Source: Sanderia malayensis (lineage: Eukaryota; Cnidaria; Scyphozoa; Semaeostomeae; Pelagiidae). From it: a stretch of DNA of 64,000 bases. The first letter of the stretch is position 1. Every line of letters starts with the position of its first letter. Made by a program: the position numbers and the translations under genes. Below the pieces are notes generated by a model, which saw only the letters and a program-made list of their open reading frames with translations, did no database searches and was not told the DNA's origin. Below are positions 1-10,069 of the stretch, piece after piece. The stretch covers positions 1 through 64,000 of the forward strand of contig RQOL01000776.1 of assembly GCA_013076295.1 (NCBI GenBank), in the 5' to 3' direction.

Positions 1-4
1 CTTG

Positions 5-146
5 TTAATGTCCAACCCCAACTGAGCCACAGCCAGAGTGGTGATTGACTTGCGGGAAAATTGGGCATCTGTGCACTGCCCTGATTTGCCCGCAGAATAC
101 TGCACTTACTGTCAGGTGATTGGCTAGGGAAAGCACAGATTTCCGG
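5..146 (+). repeat. 142-bp direct repeat, copy 1
   Basis: This copy is nearly identical over 142 bp to 431-572, in the same orientation, with only a few substitutions. No coding potential is evident. It probably belongs to a dispersed repeat or a non-autonomous element that begins before the window. Confidence 0.85.
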
Positions 147-271
147 GCAATGCACCTTGTCCGACAGATGTCGGAAGATAGTGTGGAAGACAGGAGAAAC
201 AAAGACTAAAGGGCAGGTAGCAAGAATGGAGATTAAAAAGAGACAGATATTAGGGGACCAGGGAGGGTGGG

Positions 272-433
272 AAACATTAAAACAAAGCAGTAATTCGGCA
301 AGCATGCAGCACGCATGTAATCCAAAGCCAACTGACCACCCACTGGGGAGGAATGCTACATGGCGCAACAGGGAGCAGTGGGGTGCCTGTCCATTAAGCT
401 TGGTTAAACCACACGTGCTCTAACCTGTGATTA
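272..433 (+). repeat. Dispersed repeat, copy A (related to 4707-4821)
   Basis: The segment matches 4707-4821 in direct orientation from the shared AAACATTAAAAC start to the shared GCTCTAACCTGTGATTA end. Copy A carries about 46 extra bp (370-416). The two copies bracket the minisatellite block, so that block may lie within or between copies of one larger repeat family. Confidence 0.75.
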
Positions 434-572
434 ATGTCCAACCCCAACCGAGCCACAGCCAGGGTGGTGATCGACTTGCGGGAAAATTGGGCATCTGTGC
501 ACTGCCCTGATTTGCCCGCAGAATACTGCACTTACTGTCAGGTGATTGGCTAGGGAAAGCACAGATTTCCGG
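431..572 (+). repeat. 142-bp direct repeat, copy 2
   Basis: Second copy of the 5-146 repeat, with equal length and orientation. The 284 bp between the copies contain another dispersed repeat (272-433). Confidence 0.85.
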
Positions 573-787
573 CCCAACGAGCCCGAAAGGTGACGGCTAA
601 TCACCCTAATCTTTACTTCACCCTTTTACCCGGAATCGGAATATGAATGTCTGGCTGAGAGTATCCTAGGGAAATCGGAGAGTGAGGACGGAAAAGGAAG
701 AGATAAAGATATAGCGAACGACGACAAGAGGCAGAGGCTAGTGTCTGCTCACCATACAGAGGCAGCCACCAGCCAATTGCAATGCGG
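573..787. other. Non-coding spacer
   Basis: I see no gene or repeat here. Short antisense open frames lack any recognisable domain. Confidence 0.4.
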
Positions 788-1160
788 TATTGACTCACGC
801 AGGTGAGTTGCTGATATGCGGGGTCGGTTTGTCATCCAGAGACAGGGACCGGCCAATGCGGTATTGACTCACGCAGGTGAGTTGCTGATATGCGGGGTCG
901 GTTTGTCATCCAGAGACAGGGACCGGCCAATGCGGGAATTTACTCACGCAGGTGAGTTGCTGATATGCGGGGTCGGTTTGTCATCCAGACACAGGGACCA
1001 GCCAATGCGGTATTGACTCAGGCAGGTGAGTTGCTGATATGCGGGGTCGGTTTGTCATCCAGAGACAGGGACCGGCGAAATGCAATATTGACTCATCCAG
1101 ATGAGTTGCTGATATGCGGGGTGGTTTGTCATACCAAGACTGATACTGACTCAGGCAGCT
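788..1160 (+). repeat. Minisatellite 1, 74-75 bp unit, about 5 copies
   Basis: The CTCACGCAGG anchor recurs at 794, 868, 943, 1017 and 1092, giving periods of 74-75 bp. A degenerate copy follows near 1150. Most units hold TGACTCA followed by CAGGTGAG. The array drifts into the related 87-bp array downstream. In-frame translations across the array are repeat artefacts. Confidence 0.9.
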
Positions 1161-1252
1161 GAGTTGTCAACAATGCGGAATGGAGGGCTCGTGGTACCAT
1201 GGCAGTAGTCGCAGCGCCAACGCCGAAGCTATGCAACGCCAATCTACCCTAT

Positions 1253-3465
1253 TCACGCATGTGAGCTGCCGATAGCAACAATTTTGGATTGGCTCATCCT
1301 ATAAAGACAGCTGCAGGCCGAATGCAAGGCAATACTGGCTCACGCATGTGAGCCGCTGATAGCAAAGATTGTGGATTAGTTCATCATGCAAAGACAGCAA
1401 CAATGAGAATGCAAGGCAATACTGACTCAAGCAGGTGAGCCACTAATAGCAAAGATTGTGGATTAGTTCATCATGCAAAAACAGCAACAGTGCGAATGCA
1501 AGGCAACACTGACTCAAGCAGGTGAGCCGCTAATAGCAAAGATTGTGGATTAGTTCATCATGCAAAGACAGCAACAGTGCGAATGCAAGGCAATACTGAC
1601 TCAAGCAGGTGAGCCGCTAATAGCAAAGATTGTGGATTAGTTCATCATGCAAAGACAGCGACAGTGCGAATGCAAAGCAATACTGACTCAAGCAGGTGAG
1701 CCACTAATAGCAAAGATTGTGGATTAGTTCATCATGCAAAGACAGCAACAGTGCGAATGCAAGGCAACACTGACTCAAGCAGGTGAGCCGCTAATAGCAA
1801 AGATTGTGGATTAGTTCATCATGCAAAGACAGCAACAGTGCGAATGCAAGGCAATACTGACTCAAGCAGGTGAGCCGCTAATAGCAAAGATTGTGGATTA
1901 GTTCATCATGCAAAGACAGCGACAGTGCGAATGCAAAGCAATACTGACTCAAGCAGGTGAGCCGCTAATAGCAAAGATTGTGGATTGATTCATCATGCAA
2001 AGACAGCGACAGTGAGAATGCAAGGTAATACTGAAATGCAAGGAATACTGACTCAAGCAGGTGAGCCGCTAATAGCAAAGGTTGTGGATTAGTTCATCAT
2101 GCAAAGACAGCGACAGTGCGAATGCAAAGCAATACTGACTCAAGCAGGTGAGCCGTTAATAGCAAAGATTGTGGATTAGTTCATCATCTAAGAGCAGCAA
2201 CAGTGCGAATGCAAGGCAATACTGACTCAAGCAGGTGAGCCGCTAATAGCAAAGATTGTGGATTAGTTCATCATGCAAAGACAGCAACAGTGCGAATGCA
2301 AGGCAATACTGACTCAAGCAGGTGAGCCGCTAATAGCAAAGATTGTGGATTAGTTCATCATGCAAAGACAGCGACAGTGCGAATGCAAAGCAATACTGAC
2401 TCAAGCAGGTGAGCCGCTAATAGCAAGGATTGTGGATTAGTTCATCATCTAAGGACAGCAACAGTGCGAATGCAAGGTAATACTGACTCAAGCAGGTGAG
2501 CCGCTAATAGCAAAGGTTGTGGATTAGTTCATCATGCAAAGACAGCAACAGTCCGAATGCAAGGCAATACTGACTCAAGCAGGTGAGCCGTAATAGCAAA
2601 GATTGTGGATTAGTTATCATGCAAAGACAGCACAGTGCGAATGCAAGCAATACTGACTCAAGCAGGTGAGCCGCTAATAGCAAAGATTGTGGATTAGTTC
2701 ATCATGCAAAGACAGCGAACAGTGCGAATGCAAAGCAATACTGACTCAAGCAGGTGAGCCGTTAATAGCAAAGATTGTGGATTAGTTCATCATGCAAAGA
2801 CAGCAACAGTGCGAATGCAAGGCAATACTGACTCAAGCAGGTGAGCCGCTAATAGCAAAGGTTGTGGATTAGTTCATCATGCAAAGACAGCAACAGTCCG
2901 AATGCAAGTCAATACTGACTCAAGCAGGTGAGCCGGTAATAGCAAAGATTGTGGATAGTTCTATCATGCAACAAGACCAAGCGACCAGTGCGAATGCAAA
3001 GCAATACTGACTCAAGCAGGTGAGCCGTTAATAGCAAAGATTGTGGATTAGTTCATCATGCAAAGACAGCAACAGTGCGAATGCAAGGCAATACTGACTC
3101 AAGCAGGTGAGCCGCTAATAGCAAAGGTTGTGGATTAGTTCATCATGCAAAGACAGCAACAGTCCGAATGCAAGTCAATACTGACTCAAGCAGGTGAGCC
3201 GGTAATAGCAAGGATTGTGGATTAGTTTATCATGCAAAGACAGCAACAGTCCGAATGCAAGACAATACTGACTCAAGCAGGTGAGCCGCTAATAGTAAAG
3301 ATTGTGGATTAGTTCATCATGCAAAGACAGCAATAGTCCGAATGCAAGGCAATACTGACTCAAGCAGGTGAGCCGGTAATAGCAAAGATTGTGGATTAGT
3401 TCATCATGCAAAGACAGCAACAGGCCGAATGCAAGGCAATACTGACTCAAGCAGGTGAGTCCCGA
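1253..3465 (+). repeat. Minisatellite 2, 87 bp unit, about 25 copies
   Basis: The CTCAAGCAGGTGAGC anchor recurs at 1426, 1513, 1600 and 1687, giving a period of exactly 87 bp. Units vary slightly (GCTAATAGC or GTTAATAGC; AAGACAGC or AGAGCAGC). A higher-order pattern of about three units seems to recur. Units at about 2585-2650 and 2940-3000 hold clusters of single-base indels. Each typical unit keeps TGACTCA and CAGGTGAG. Confidence 0.93.
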
Positions 3466-4706
3466 ACAGTGCTGATTGAAGGCTCTGTGTGCCGTAAGAG
3501 CCTTAATGGAACTAGGCGCCAAGCCATAGACAGCAGAAGCGTGAAAACATGTGGCACAATAATAATGAGTATCCGGAAAAGAAGCAAAACAAACGAGCAA
3601 GAGAATAAGCAAATGATTAACATCACGAAATTTGCTGCAGCACTTGGCTGGGTGTGATGCGTCAACTAACAGTGGGAGTGTTAGTGCGAGTGCAGCATAA
3701 GCTAGGCTGCGTGGAGGTGTTGTGAGATATTTGCTAGAGCCGCAGGGGGGGGGGGGGGGGGTGCAAGGTGAACGAGTGCTATTGTCTAGGGTGTCGAAAG
3801 GTTGCAATTTGCGAGAAATTTGCTGGCAGGGTTGACATATTGTCATATTTTAAGTTTGCTGGCCTAACATTTGTGTATGGCATATTGCCCTATCTTGGCA
3901 CATTGACAGAATGGACAGACAAGCCACTTGGACGACGCAAGCAATTTTAAGCCTGAACAGCAAAAGGAGATACATGTGAGCGAAGCAAGCTCCTGGTGAA
4001 TCCGACATGGTATACTGTACTTTTTGCCAAGTTAATACTCAGGCAAGATTCAAATCTTAAGCAACACGAAGAAACTACAAAGCACACAATGGCTATAAGA
4101 GTGATATCCAGCAACGCAAAGATCTGTCCTACACAGCCTTCAGAACATAGAATGTATACGAAAATGTTAACGAGGGGAACCTCGACGACAGGAGCCGAAA
4201 GTTTTCGACAGCGCAGCAGACGAATCAGTTGTTAAAAACGCCTTTTTGGCATGGATAAACGCTGCAATTGTGTATACTGAACACGGGTATTGCCAAAGTC
4301 AAGACGTACCGTTGACGCAAGGGCAAAATATAGAGACGAGGTAATGAACGAAGAAAAGTAACACAGACACGCGTATCGGGCAAGGTAAGCAACGGCAATA
4401 AGAGGCGAGCAACAGCAAAAAGGAGTTTCGCAATCTGTAGGTTCGTTAGAATGATGTACATTAATTTAGATAAGCATGGATGTACATGTGGGAGCATAAG
4501 AAACAGCAAAATAAATGGAACGATCTCACCGAGAATGCGGGCCTGAAGGGACGATACAACGAGCAACTTTTCAACTTGAAATTCCGGCGTGGCCAGGCAG
4601 CTATAACATGTCGAAACAAGCCCAGCGGAGAAGCCACAACAGCAATCAATGAATGCTAAAATAACCTCTTGAAACTGGCAGCCAATTGTGAGATAAACGA
4701 GCGATA
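3466..4706. other. Gene-poor stretch with a 17-G run
   Basis: The left part is moderately GC-rich and the right part AT-rich. A run of 17 G lies at 3745-3761. An antisense open frame at 4225-4803 (192 codons, rich in Leu, Cys and Phe) resembles no family I know and runs into a dispersed repeat, so I treat it as chance. Nothing else is recognisable. Confidence 0.5.
3745..3761 (+). repeat. Poly-G tract (17 G)
   Basis: An uninterrupted run of 17 G. Its length in the assembly is uncertain. It could form G-quadruplex structures. Confidence 0.8.
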
Positions 4707-4821
4707 AAACATTAAAACCAAGCAGCAATTCGGCAAGCATGCAGCACGCATGTAATCCAAAGCCAACTGACCACCCACTGCGGAGGAATGCTACATGGCG
4801 CAACGCTCTAACCTGTGATTA
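4707..4821 (+). repeat. Dispersed repeat, copy B (related to 272-433)
   Basis: Direct-orientation copy of 272-433 without its 46-bp internal segment. The match starts at AAACATTAAAAC and ends at GTGATTA. Confidence 0.75.
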
Positions 4822-5126
4822 CCAAACGATTCAGCGGTGGGTGTGGCCGGGCGTGGTCACGTGATGTCATATCAAATTTGTCCTATGTTTGGCCCGGGTA
4901 AACGGTGGAAAGCTACTTAAATCAAGTGAAAATATGTCCTTAAAAGGAAATCGACGTTGCTCTCTGTTCCATGAATATAGGGACCCTATAGGGAAAACAA
5001 GGGGACGCAGGGGGCCATTTTCCCTAATTTTATCAATATTCCATTATTGGGTGTGCTCAAACGAGTTCTCGCTTAGTTTTTGTTGAATAGTCATTAAAAA
5101 TTACAAACGAAAACTAAAGTGTACTT
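4822..5126. other. 3' flank of the FEN-like gene
   Basis: No gene is recognised. It follows the stop codon of the minus-strand FEN-like gene and should contain its 3' UTR, if the gene is transcribed. Confidence 0.35.
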
Positions 5127-5490
5127 TTAGGAAAGATATTCAGGGTCATCACTGTCATATTCATCACTTTCAGAGCTAAAATCTTCAAATAACTGCTCCC
5201 AAAATTCTACTTCGCTCGCATTATCATCATGAGCATCGAAATCATTATTCAATTCTTCTCTTTCTGCATCACTCCCAGAAGTCTCTACATCTGTGGTGTG
5301 CTGAGATCTTGGTCGGTTTTGTCTTGCTGTAGCTGATGGAGGCATTTGAGGACCATCATACCACCGTGGATTCAAAACACCATCTTTGCAATACCATCCG
5401 CTATCACAGGGATTTATTTTCTGAACGATTCGTGTGCCAAAGTGTTTGAGGTAGTAAGCTGCCATATTTGCTCGCTTTACCGCATAAGCA
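5127..5490 (-). pseudogene. FEN-like multicopy protein, C-terminal segment (third of three pieces)
   Basis: This is the C-terminal end of the gene whose other parts lie at 13431-15160 and 8065-9651. It is separated from the middle piece by the ISL2EU-like element at 5493-8064. About 120 codons remain: a VKRANMAAYYLKHFGTRI segment, then GWYCKDGVLNPRWYDGPQMP, then a highly acidic Ser/Asp/Glu tail ending at the stop. With one copy of the AT target duplication, the frame joins the middle piece exactly. The RAN..AYY and W-x-GPQ-P motifs recall the end of a cnidarian and fish multicopy family, some members of which carry CXC domains. That assignment is from memory of the family. Confidence 0.7.
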
Positions 5491-5820
5491 ATAGATGATA
5501 TGCATATTGACGTCACAGTCCCTTCGCCGCCATGCTGATTGGTAAAATGAGTGGTAAGATGGCGGCCACGAAGTAGCCTCTAAATAGGCCCCTTCAAAAA
5601 TTACATAATAGACAAGGATGCCAAGTCAGATTTGCAAAAAAAATTTGTCACTTGACGTCAAAATAGTAGTTTTCTGTAATGAAATCAGATTTTTATCTGA
5701 TAAACTTTCTTTCTTATAAAAAATTTAACCGAAAAACAGCCTGTCGGCCAAGGCTCGCGGCTTTTTAGAAAAAAAGTTAGGCCGAAGTACCAAAATCTCT
5801 GTCATTGACAAGAGAGGCTG

Positions 5821-6066
5821 GTGATGAACAAAAAAGGGCGCGCAAAACAAATTTCGATTTTGAAGCGATATTTTTTCAAACTGGTTAAGTCTTGTTCTGT
5901 TCTTGGTTGCACGAAAAATTGGTTTAAGAATGAGGTCAAATTTCATCGAATTTCCAAAGACCCTGAACGGAGGGAAAGGTGGATTTTTATTGCCAAAATA
6001 AACCCAGATAGCAATATTGACCATGCTTGGGTTTGCGGAATTAACTTTGTCTCAGGTAGGCCATAA
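5821..6066 (+). pseudogene. THAP-domain exon of ISL2EU-like transposase
   Basis: The product contains CSVLGCTKN, then KFHRISKDPERRERW, then AWVCGINFVSGRP. This is the order of a THAP zinc-coordinating DNA-binding domain (C-x2-4-C ... C-x2-H). The last zinc ligand, normally His, is Asn here, so the domain may be dead. The frame ends at a GGTAGG splice-donor-like site. The transposase helix-turn-helix follows at 6243. In this family THAP binds the transposon ends. Confidence 0.65.
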
Positions 6067-6242
6067 CATATTTGTATTTATTCACCATTTTTTCCCTACG
6101 GATTGCTCTGATTGGGATGTGAGATTATAATTATCTGTTTTACACGTTTATAACTCAATAGATACATATGTCTCCTTAATGTTTAGGTCAGAAAGTGAGA
6201 ACATAATCGGAACTTAAAGGAAGACAACATATTGTAATTGTA

Positions 6243-6620
6243 TTGAGGTCAGAGGTTTTCCAACTGAGGACTGATTTGGCATTGTTATCTTTTGAGCAAT
6301 GTACTCTGGAACATGACAATAACAAGCTCCTTATGAAAATTCTTGGTTTCGTCGAACCTTACATGCATTCCCATCACAACAGAAAGCTCTCTAATTTTCA
6401 AGAACTTCTTCTTGCACTTATCCGGTTACGTCTTGATTTATCAGAGCAATACTTGGCTTATCGTTTTGGAATTCACCAAAGTTGTATTTGCAGAATTTTC
6501 TACAAGTGGATTGTTGTTTTGTCAACATGTCTATCTGTCCTTATTCTTTGGCCTGAAAGGGAAGTTCTTCACAGACCATGCCTACAGCATCCAGAGAGTA
6601 TTTTTCAAAGTGTGCTGTGA
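6243..6620 (+). pseudogene. Transposase helix-turn-helix (HTH_Tnp_4-like) exon
   Basis: The segment KLSNFQELLLALIRLRLDLS, then EQYLAYRFGIHQSCICRIF and YKWI, matches the helix-turn-helix that precedes DDE_Tnp_4 nuclease domains in THAP transposases. The frame stops soon after. The DDE aspartates are absent, and the following 1 kb is AT-rich and non-coding. It is read with the THAP exon at 5821-6066, with an intron or decay between them. Confidence 0.65.
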
Positions 6621-7245
6621 TCATTGATTAACATTATCTAATGCACAAATCTACACTGAACTGAGGACCAAATTTCCAAAGCATGGGTGTCTTTTGGACC
6701 TCTCGCTCCAAGAGACCCATGCTTGCAAATGATAGCATGAAATGCCAATATATTAAAAATCATTATTTTTATCTATCTCAGGCACTTGAATATTTTGAAT
6801 GTTTTATTCGTTCTTGTTTTTTGCTTTGAATTTTGTTGAGTTCCATAAATGCAAAACTCCTGTTAAAAACTTAACAATGCCCTGTTGTCATACTATGTGA
6901 CTTGAATTTATTTTGGCTGAAATCAAAATTTTCAAATATTATACACTTGGGATGGCTTTTTAAATTTTCACGATTAATAAATGCAATATTTCATGATTAT
7001 AAATGCAATATTCCACATGCGAATCCTTGTGGAAAGAGTAATTGGACTGCTTTGAAATAAATTTACAATGTTGCAGAGCATCATCCCCATGAAGTTGCTG
7101 ATGAGTAAAACTACAGAAGAAGATAGCATTCTTGATGATCTCTTGGTTGTATGTTCAGCTCTTTGCAACCTCTGTGAGTCTGTTGTTCCTCTGGAATGAA
7201 ACAGCAGCACTGAATTTGTCACCATTTAAACGGCTTTTTTCAAAG
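6621..7245. other. Internal non-coding part of the ISL2EU-like element
   Basis: AT-rich sequence in which the transposase nuclease domain should lie. I see no coding match. An imperfect inverted repeat at 6681-6722 (GCATGGGTGTCTTTTGGA against TCCAAGAGACCCATGC) could form a hairpin. Confidence 0.4.
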
Positions 7246-7922
7246 CTACCCAATAGACCAATGTGTAGCCCCTTGTGTTGTCAAACAGAGTTTGTGTATG
7301 TTATATCTAGTGGGGCGAATTGAGTTGTTACCCAACCAAGAACAAAGTTCTGAAGTACAAGAAGATGTAGACTTTTCTTCGAACTCAGAAACACTATAAA
7401 TATAAAAAAAAATTGCCGCAACATGAAAGCAACCTTCCCCTTGTCCAACCAAACAAGTATAATGTCCCCTACATACAGATCCATCATCATTAACGACGAC
7501 CCAAGCTTGATTAGGAAATTTTTGTGAAAATACTGCGAGTGTCGTACTTTGGCAAAAAAAAGATACAAAGAGGGCTGGATTCGCTTACAAATTTCCTCAT
7601 AGGTTTGGCAAGTGACAACATACGGATATGCATTCATACTTTTATAAGCTTTCAAACTTGAATGGGTAAAATTGCTTGTTGAAGTAACCAGATAATTGTA
7701 AACGGCTGCGTAAGAAAATTTAGGCCACTGCTCCAGAGGAGTATCAAAATCAGACTTTTTCAATAAATATGGGTCTGATATCTGTAAAAATTGCAACTTC
7801 TGGTCGTAAACTAATTTTAGCTCATAGGTGAGACCAGAGTAATGTACAGAAGGCGAGTGACAAGCTCCAAAAGGGGCGTTCTCCTTCGGCGCCTTTTTCG
7901 CGGCCGCCATTTTGCCACTCAT
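7246..7922 (-). pseudogene. SWIM zinc-finger protein fragment of the ISL2EU-like element
   Basis: Reading from 7922, the product starts MSGKMAAAKKAP and keeps SSLKAYKSMNAYPYVV and FAKVRHSQ. These are typical of the N-terminal region of SWIM plus YqaJ proteins carried by ISL2EU elements. At about 7450-7500 the frame shifts, and the SWIM core (VGQGEGCFHVAA, with the C-x-H pair) continues in another frame, followed by SCTSELCSW. The YqaJ nuclease domain that should follow is missing. It is a frameshifted, truncated gene. Its ATG lies inside the terminal repeat zone, with the GGCGGCC motif just downstream. Confidence 0.65.
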
Positions 7923-7945
7923 TTTACCACTCAGTCCGAAAAGAA

Positions 7946-8024
7946 CATAGAGATAGGAGATAAGATAATCTTATATCTTATAATCTTATAATCTTATAAG
8001 ATTATCTTATATCCTGTCTCTATG
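7946..8024. mobile_element. 79-bp MITE with CATAGAGATAGG ends
   Basis: It starts CATAGAGATAGG and ends CCTGTCTCTATG, with a palindromic AT-rich core. It is flanked by GAAAAGAA (7938-7945) and AAAAAGAA (8025-8032), an 8-bp target duplication with one mismatch. The ends match the larger element at 37618-38520. An 8-bp duplication fits hAT or P superfamily elements. Confidence 0.75.
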
Positions 8025-8064
8025 AAAAAGAATGAGTTCTGTGACGTCAATATGCATATCATCT

Positions 8065-9651
8065 ATGCTGCCAGGGTCTGGTATGATGGTCTGTGTTGTT
8101 TTCAATCGAAGCCTGTCATATTGTCTGATCCTGAGACTCACCAAGTCTTCGTCGGATTTTCCATTGTAAATTACGTTCTTTATGAAACTAGTAACATCGT
8201 GTTGGTCTTCAGCATCCAGTGTTCTTGCAGTTCCAAGCTTGTCAAGCAGATGAAGATGGTTGCCTTTCCTTGCTTTCTCGAAGATACACCTCTTTGATGT
8301 ATGGTAAAAATAGCTTGTTGTATCACAGCCTGTGATAACATGGAAGGCAGGAAGATAAATAGAAGTTTCTCTTCCAAGAAATGTCACAATTTTTCTAACA
8401 CTGATAAATTTATCATTGTCAATCTGTATACACCAATCGAAATCCGGTTGCTTTGAGGCGTACGCGTAAACCATGAGAATAAATACGTCTGTATCCTTGG
8501 CTTTTACAACTACTGGACCTTCACACTGAAATGCATGTAGAACAATTCTCGTGTCCGCTTCCTCGTGATTACAATCCCCCAGTTCTTCAATGTTCGTGTT
8601 GCTGACCTTTAGAGTGTAGAATCCATGATTAACAGTGTACTGAATTCTCATCTGATTCCTCGTTTGTTGTTGCTGAACATAGTCTACGAACCGCTTGATT
8701 AACTCATCCTTGTTTTCGTTATTGTGCATGAAACTTTGAAAATCCTTCCCTTGAATCATATCTTGAACGTTTGTTCCCATATGCACTCTTGCGCTGGTGC
8801 CTCTTTCAATTCTTGTCGCTTGTTTGTTTGAAAATTCTTGGTCGTCTATGTAATTATCAAACACAACTACTGACTCCGCTGCATTCAATGGAGAGGCAGG
8901 CGTGAAAGATCTCAGTTGGTTTGCCATGTAATCACCCCGCATTTTTGCTGGCTTCGAAGCTCTTATTGTAGCCATGGCATCATAAATCCACGTTGCTTGC
9001 AAAGGGGGTGACATTATAGATGCATCGGCTTCCTCGATGCTGTAATTCCGAAATTTGGCCTTTGAGCCTGGTTGATAAAGCTTGCCATCTGTAGTAGCTA
9101 TTGCAAGTGGATAAGTAGTCAGGCAGTGTGAAAAGGCGTCCCTTTTATTGTGACACTTTTCAACAATGATCCCGAGAGCTTGGCGGTCTTCTTTCAACAC
9201 TGACAGCACCTTCCCAGTTTTCTTCTTTTTTTCTGACCCAGTTTTGATACCACTTTTCTTAACTGGCTCAAAGAAATCAACATTGCATGAAATCAGTCGA
9301 TCTGAATAAAAAGCATTATGCATTTCTTCTCCTATTGACCTTGCTTGTAAAAGACCCTCCACTGTGACAGGTTGTAGCTCAATGCCACTTGAAGTCAATC
9401 TTGCTGGTCTAGAAAACGGATTTGGATATGTTTTCAACTTTTCTACCATTGCTGTTACTTGTTTTTCATGCTTTGATTTTGCACCAGCGGTTGTTTCACT
9501 GTGCGTCGTAGATGTTTTCACCAGAAATTGATCCTTTACTATTTTTCTCAATTTTGCAAGTTTGTGTGAATTTTTGTAAAAGGTATCAACAGCTTCAGGA
9601 GATGTGCTATATCCACCTCTCATGGGACCCCCACGAATCTTGCTTTCTCTG
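8065..9651 (-). pseudogene. FEN-like multicopy protein, middle segment
   Basis: This is an open frame of about 528 codons between the Harbinger insertion upstream and the ISL2EU-like insertion downstream. It contains GGPMRGGYS near its start, AESVVVFDNYID followed by basic residues with IERGT, then CNHEEADTRIVLHAF, VVVKAKDTDVFILMV and LPAFHVITGCDTTS. The FD-x-Y ... K ... R segment, EAD and DTDV resemble the acidic residues of FEN/XPG-type (PIN-like) nucleases; this is my inference. The frame is continuous with 13431-15160 and 5127-5490 once both insertions are removed, so the gene was intact until recently or belongs to an active repeat family. Confidence 0.7.
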
Positions 9652-9654
9652 TTA

Positions 9655-10007
9655 AGGCGGGTTTACACGATCGTTTTTTGCCAACATTTTTTTTTATATT
9701 GGACTGCGAAGCTGAAGAAGGATCGTGTAAATGGCCAAAATTGTTGGCTGGGCATGCTGTTTTTAATCCGCTTATCTGTTGTTAATCACCCATCGTTGTA
9801 AATTTTATTTTGATTCAAGGTCAAAATAAAATCGCTCCAGCATTTTTTTTCAAAGACGCCGACAATGCCTGACGTCATGTTTGACTCGGAGGGTTTCGAG
9901 AATCACAAAGTTGGGGTGAAATAAGAAACACTTGAACTTTAATTTGCTTTTTCATCAACAGAACAAACATGAATACTAAATTTTCAGGTAAAATATAACA
10001 GTTAATA
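9655..10007. repeat. Harbinger left terminal inverted repeat (353 bp)
   Basis: The reverse complement of 13078-13430, nearly identical along its whole length, including a TGACGTCA motif. The high identity suggests a recent insertion. Confidence 0.92.
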
Positions 10008-10069
10008 CGCCAAAGGTGTAAAATGTGCAAAGAACAAGATTCAAATTATTAACTAATTGTTTGAGATGT

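Larger units (their letters stand above)
5493..8064. mobile_element. ISL2EU-like DNA transposon, degenerate (2572 bp)
   Basis: The ends are inverted repeats beginning AGATGATATGCATATTGACG and flanked by AT at 5491-5492 and 8065-8066. Removing the element and one AT restores the host reading frame, which fixes the boundaries. Similarity of the ends continues inward to GGTAAAATGAGTGG and GGCGGCC (5541-5573 and 7896-7928). Inside are a THAP plus helix-turn-helix transposase remnant on plus and a SWIM zinc-finger protein remnant on minus, the gene pair expected for ISL2EU elements. No DDE catalytic core or YqaJ domain remains, so it is probably non-autonomous. A 79-bp MITE has inserted near its right end. 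Confidence 0.8.

Noticed and set aside
816..1162. Repetitive ORFs (HAGELLICGVGLSSR repeats)
   Set aside because: They are translations of the 74-bp minisatellite; there is no start context or conservation argument.
1253..3465. CRISPR-like regular repeats
   Set aside because: The whole 87-bp unit is repeated with no unique spacers, in a eukaryotic context; it is a minisatellite.
4225..4803. 192-codon minus-strand ORF rich in Leu, Cys and Phe
   Set aside because: It runs into a dispersed repeat, shows no domain and has a composition like antisense AT/GC-poor DNA.
6681..6722. Hairpin that could be a microRNA precursor
   Set aside because: The stem is short and gapped, and lies in a decayed transposon; no supporting evidence.
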